Below, in pieces: positions 62,441 to 64,000 of a stretch of DNA of 64,000 nucleotides (its first letter is position 1; each line of letters opens with the position of its first letter). Below the pieces are notes generated by a model, which searched no databases, was not told the origin of the DNA, and worked only from the letters and a program-made list of their open reading frames with translations. Source of the stretch: Skermania sp. ID1734. GTDB taxonomy: Bacteria; Actinomycetota; Actinomycetes; Mycobacteriales; Mycobacteriaceae. The stretch lies in NCBI RefSeq assembly GCF_007489285.1, contig NZ_VLIY01000008.1, positions 156,089-220,088 on the forward strand, written 5' to 3'. The position numbers and the translations under genes were made by a program.

Positions 62441-62893
62441 TCAGTGCAGCGAGCCAGGCCCGGGCAGTAGGTCCACGTCGCCGGAGTGCATCGGCTTGCC
62501 GCAGTGCACGCAGCGCAGCTCGACCCGGCTGATCTGTCCGCAGGTGCGGTGGCGGTAGAGGACGGGTGGGCCGGCATCGCCGGCGAGCCATCGGTCGCCC
62601 CATCCGACCATCACCATCAGCAGGTCCACGAGTTCGGCGCCCTTGTCTGTGAGGTGGTACTCGAAGCGTGGACGCCCGTCGTATGGCCGGCGCTCGAGAA
62701 TCCCCTGATCGACGAGGTGATTGAGCCGCTCGGTGAGCACCTTGCGCGAGATGCCGAGGTCGGCGTGGATCTGGTCGAAACGGTGCACGCCGGCGAACAC
62801 GTCGCGCAGCACGAGCGGCGACCACGGCTCGCCGATCACCTCCAGTGTGCGCGCGATCGAGCACGCCATTTCACCGAATTTCGTGCGCTGCAT
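62441..62893 (-). CDS. HxlR-type winged-helix regulator, 150 aa
   Basis: CSIARTLEVIGEPWSPLVLRDV and FDQIHADLGISRKVLTERLNHLVDQGILERRPY are the HxlR DNA-binding pattern (about residues 11-70), with YHLTDKGAELVDLL after it. The C-terminal 40 residues hold TCGQ and RCVHCGKP, a CxxC that may form a small zinc or redox site, common in this subgroup. ATG 62893. A dyad (62915-62935) lies 22 bases upstream. Likely controls itself and the nearby YciI-like gene. Lies between the two copies of the ccsB 3' repeat. Confidence 0.88.
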   Translation of the reverse strand: MQRTKFGEMACSIARTLEVIGEPWSPLVLRDVFAGVHRFDQIHADLGISRKVLTERLNHLVDQGILERRPYDGRPRFEYHLTDKGAELVDLLMVMVGWGDRWLAGDAGPPVLYRHRTCGQISRVELRCVHCGKPMHSGDVDLLPGPGSLH

Positions 62894-62914
62894 TGAATCA
62901 GCATACGGATCTGG

Positions 62915-62935
62915 GTTCCCTTAAGGAACTTAGGG
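62915..62935. promoter_or_regulatory. Candidate HxlR operator
   Basis: Two overlapping dyads: GTTCC-N5-GGAAC (62915-62929) and CCCTTAAG-GAA-CTTAGGG (62918-62935, one extra T). HxlR regulators usually bind such sites between divergent genes. CCCTTAGGG recurs at 63118-63126 just before the YciI-like gene. Confidence 0.45.
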
Positions 62936-62964
62936 TGTTACCGTCGTGACCGTGAGTCTTTGTC

Positions 62965-63103
62965 GGCTGGTTCGACGGCCAGCCGGAATGGGCAGCGGTC
63001 GACGAGGTCTCCACGAAGTACACCGGCCAGCGCTACGGCCGTGACCAAGACCGCGTCGTCGGGCGAGGTCGACCACGACGACCAATGCGTCGGCCCGGGC
63101 TGA
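62965..63103 (+). pseudogene. Remnant of a PPOX-class (F420/FMN split-barrel) oxidoreductase
   Basis: The frame from 62965 reads GWFDGQPEWAAVDEVSTKY then TGQRYGRDQDRVV, which resembles the C-terminal part of pyridoxamine-phosphate-oxidase-like F420-dependent reductases (AVDxISxKYTGxxYxRxxDRVV). A frameshift follows near 63060; the other frame then gives EVDHDDQCVGPG and a stop at 63101-63103. An in-frame stop lies at 62953 and no 5' part is present. Only the tail of the gene survives, showing that DNA was lost here. Confidence 0.5.
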
Positions 63104-63134
63104 TTGCACCGAAGCGACCCTTAGGGACCAGGAC

Positions 63135-63473
63135 ATGAACTCGACCGTGACAGACGAGCAGATCCGTGAGCTGGCGTCCACCGCCCAGCCCTACAGCCTG
63201 GTGTTGCTGTCGTGGACTCCGCAGCGACATCAAGACGGCGCCGAGGCCATCGAACTGGAACACCAGCGACGAATGGTCTCGCTGCGCGCCGACGGCGTCA
63301 TCGCCATCCTGTGTCCGATACTGTCCGACACCCTCGCCGGCATGGCCGTCATGCCCGCGACCGAGAACCATGCCCGCCAAATCATGGCCGACGACCCTTG
63401 CGTCCAAGCAGGAATGATGACCTATCAGACCTACTCCTGCCTCGGCTTCCCCGGAGATTCGCTACCCGTGTGA
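63135..63473 (+). CDS. YciI-like small alpha/beta barrel protein, 112 aa
   Basis: ATG 63135 has AGGA upstream and CCCTTAGGG (63118-63126) before that. The sequence (SLVLLSWTPQRHQDG, LEHQRRMVSLRADGVIAILCPI, GMAVMPATENHARQIMADDPCVQAGMM in part) resembles the YciI/muconolactone-isomerase-like dimeric barrel fold: a pattern of 'HxxxxxxLxxxG', then 'ADDPxxxAG'. Such proteins often act in aromatic compound pathways or as unknown enzymes. HxlR regulators are often paired with genes of this type. It lies inside the interval flanked by the ccsB 3' repeats. Confidence 0.7.
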   Translation: MNSTVTDEQIRELASTAQPYSLVLLSWTPQRHQDGAEAIELEHQRRMVSLRADGVIAILCPILSDTLAGMAVMPATENHARQIMADDPCVQAGMMTYQTYSCLGFPGDSLPV

Positions 63474-63574
63474 ACCATTGGGCCTCTTGTAATAGCCGGG
63501 CATCACCAGCGGACCGTCGGGGTGAAAGTGGTCGGTTGGTGCCGTTCGTCGTGCGTGTCCCGGGGCTCAACGCC
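63474..63574. other. Non-coding stretch after the YciI-like gene
   Basis: Between the YciI-like stop and the second ccsB-tail repeat no start, ribosome site or promoter was found. On the minus strand 63480-63540 can be read as HFHPDGPLVMPGYYKRP, which looks protein-like but has no start and may be another gene remnant. Confidence 0.4.
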
Positions 63575-63613
63575 GGTGAGCGGACTGCACTCCTACGCCG
63601 GGCTGAACTGAGC
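63575..63613 (+). repeat. 39-bp direct repeat, copy 2 (orphan ccsB tail)
   Basis: Same 39 bases as 62301-62339 except one silent change. Here no ccsB frame leads into it: it is only the tail VSGLHSYAGLN plus stop. It bounds a 1.2-kb interval with the HxlR, PPOX remnant and YciI-like genes. Confidence 0.9.
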
Positions 63614-63701
63614 CGTCGCTGCTCGGCACCAAACGCCTCGCGTGATCGGCCACAGGGACGATACTGGGTTTGTGGGTGATGCGGAGTTGACCGACGACCA
63701 G

Positions 63702-63757
63702 TGTCAACGGTTCGCGAAAACTGACCCCTGGTGGGTTTCTGAAAAGTGACCCTCTGG
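63702..63757. mobile_element. End of an IS21-like insertion sequence (continues outside window)
   Basis: From TGTCAACGG (63702) there are two related blocks 25 bases apart: GAAAACTGACCCCTGG (63716-63731) and GAAAAGTGACCCTCTGG (63741-63757). Multiple terminal repeats with 'GAAAAGTGACCC' are typical of IS21-family ends, where the IstA transposase binds. No istA or istB gene is within the window; the element, if complete, lies to the right of it. The terminus call is by pattern. Confidence 0.5.
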
Positions 63758-63794
63758 AGGGTGTGTGTTGGGAACTTGGGCCGTAGCCCGGGCT

Positions 63795-63998
63795 CTAGAT
63801 TTGGTCGGCGAACCGGTGCCGGATGGCTGCCAGTTGTCGGCGTACTTCGTGCAGTTCGGCGCGGCAGCGCCGTTCCTTGCGGGCATCGCCGTGACCGCCT
63901 TGAATGTGTTCGATCTGCCGTGTGAGCGTGTCTGAGGCCCGTTGGAGTTCGGCGAGGAAGTACTGCGCCTGTAGAACGTCGGCGTCAACTGTTGCCAC
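63795..63998 (-). CDS. Small helical protein at the window edge, 67 aa (possibly partial)
   Basis: The minus-strand frame gives a 67-residue, highly charged helical protein (VDADVLQAQYFLAELQRAS, ARKERRCRAELHEVRRQLA), probably a coiled coil. GTG 63998 may be its start, or the frame may continue beyond the window. It lies just inside the IS21-like end, so it may be a passenger or accessory gene of that element. The family is not recognised. Confidence 0.4.
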   Translation of the reverse strand: MATVDADVLQAQYFLAELQRASDTLTRQIEHIQGGHGDARKERRCRAELHEVRRQLAAIRHRFADQI

Positions 63999-64000
63999 CG

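Noticed and set aside
63480..63540. Minus-strand peptide HFHPDGPLVMPGYYKRP as a gene
   Set aside because: The peptide looks protein-like, but it has no start, a stop after about 25 codons and frame breaks upstream. I could not match it to a family.
1..64000. CRISPR arrays, tRNA or rRNA genes
   Set aside because: I looked for regular spaced repeats and for cloverleaf or rRNA landmarks on both strands and saw none; the only tandem repeats are in hbhA and hemB.

Overview
The window is GC-rich actinobacterial chromosome with many GTG starts, stop/start overlaps of 1-4 bases, and genes that begin 6-8 bases after a TANNNT -10 box (leaderless style). Gene content and order match the mycolic-acid bacteria (Mycobacteriales). 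From about 11.4 kb onward it follows the M. tuberculosis Rv0472c-Rv0529 order: TetR, DUF445, XRE regulator, hbhA, DUF2516, deoC, DUF2505, murB, lprQ, SDR, mshA, YbjN, gpm1, senX3-regX3, Rv0495c, ppx, Rv0497, Rv0498, Rv0499, proC, BldC-like, bS22, galE2, Rv0502, serB1, glutaredoxin, hemA-C-D-B, hemL, Rv0525, Rv0526, ccdA, resB, ccsB. A rex gene directly before hemA, no mmpS2/mmpL2, and a tocopherol-cyclase-like cassette before mshA point to a Nocardia/Rhodococcus-type relative rather than Mycobacterium itself. This placement is inference from synteny.

Layout. 0-12 kb: mixed accessory metabolism (topoisomerase IB end, a methyltransferase/CDGSH/HOx-like iron cluster, SDR, STAS protein, PLP decarboxylase, CinA, ChaB-Rho_N protein, flavin monooxygenase, enoyl-reductase-like protein, ABC1 kinase). 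12-20 kb: envelope and regulatory genes (DUF445, XRE, HbhA, MerR, PurU, DeoC, LmeA-like). 20-33 kb: an AbiEi-like orphan, an unrecognised 490-residue protein, MurB, an L,D-transpeptidase lipoprotein, PhzF, SDRs, MshA (mycothiol). 33-45 kb: phosphate signalling (SenX3-RegX3, Ppx), proline and lipid-related genes, ribosomal microprotein bS22. 46-62 kb: haem supply (rex-hemACDB, hemL) followed by the System II cytochrome c maturation operon (TlpA-like, CcdA, ResB, CcsB). 62.3-64 kb: a rearranged end with a duplicated 3' end of ccsB, an HxlR regulator, a dead PPOX fragment, a YciI-like gene and the edge of an IS21-like element.

Most notable observations: (i) two TTGTG-N8-CACAA operators fit Rex, one before rex-hemACDB and one over the promoter of an unannotated 40-residue membrane protein; (ii) a 39-bp direct repeat copies the ccsB C-terminus with only a silent change, flanking 1.2 kb of foreign-looking DNA; (iii) an in-frame 24-bp tandem repeat lies at the hemB N-terminus; (iv) a strong hairpin sequesters the RBS and start of the methyltransferase gene; (v) four consecutive intergenic hairpins include a diverged pair with compensatory arm changes; (vi) a MerR-type promoter with a 19-bp spacer precedes a merR gene. 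No tRNA, rRNA or CRISPR array was seen.
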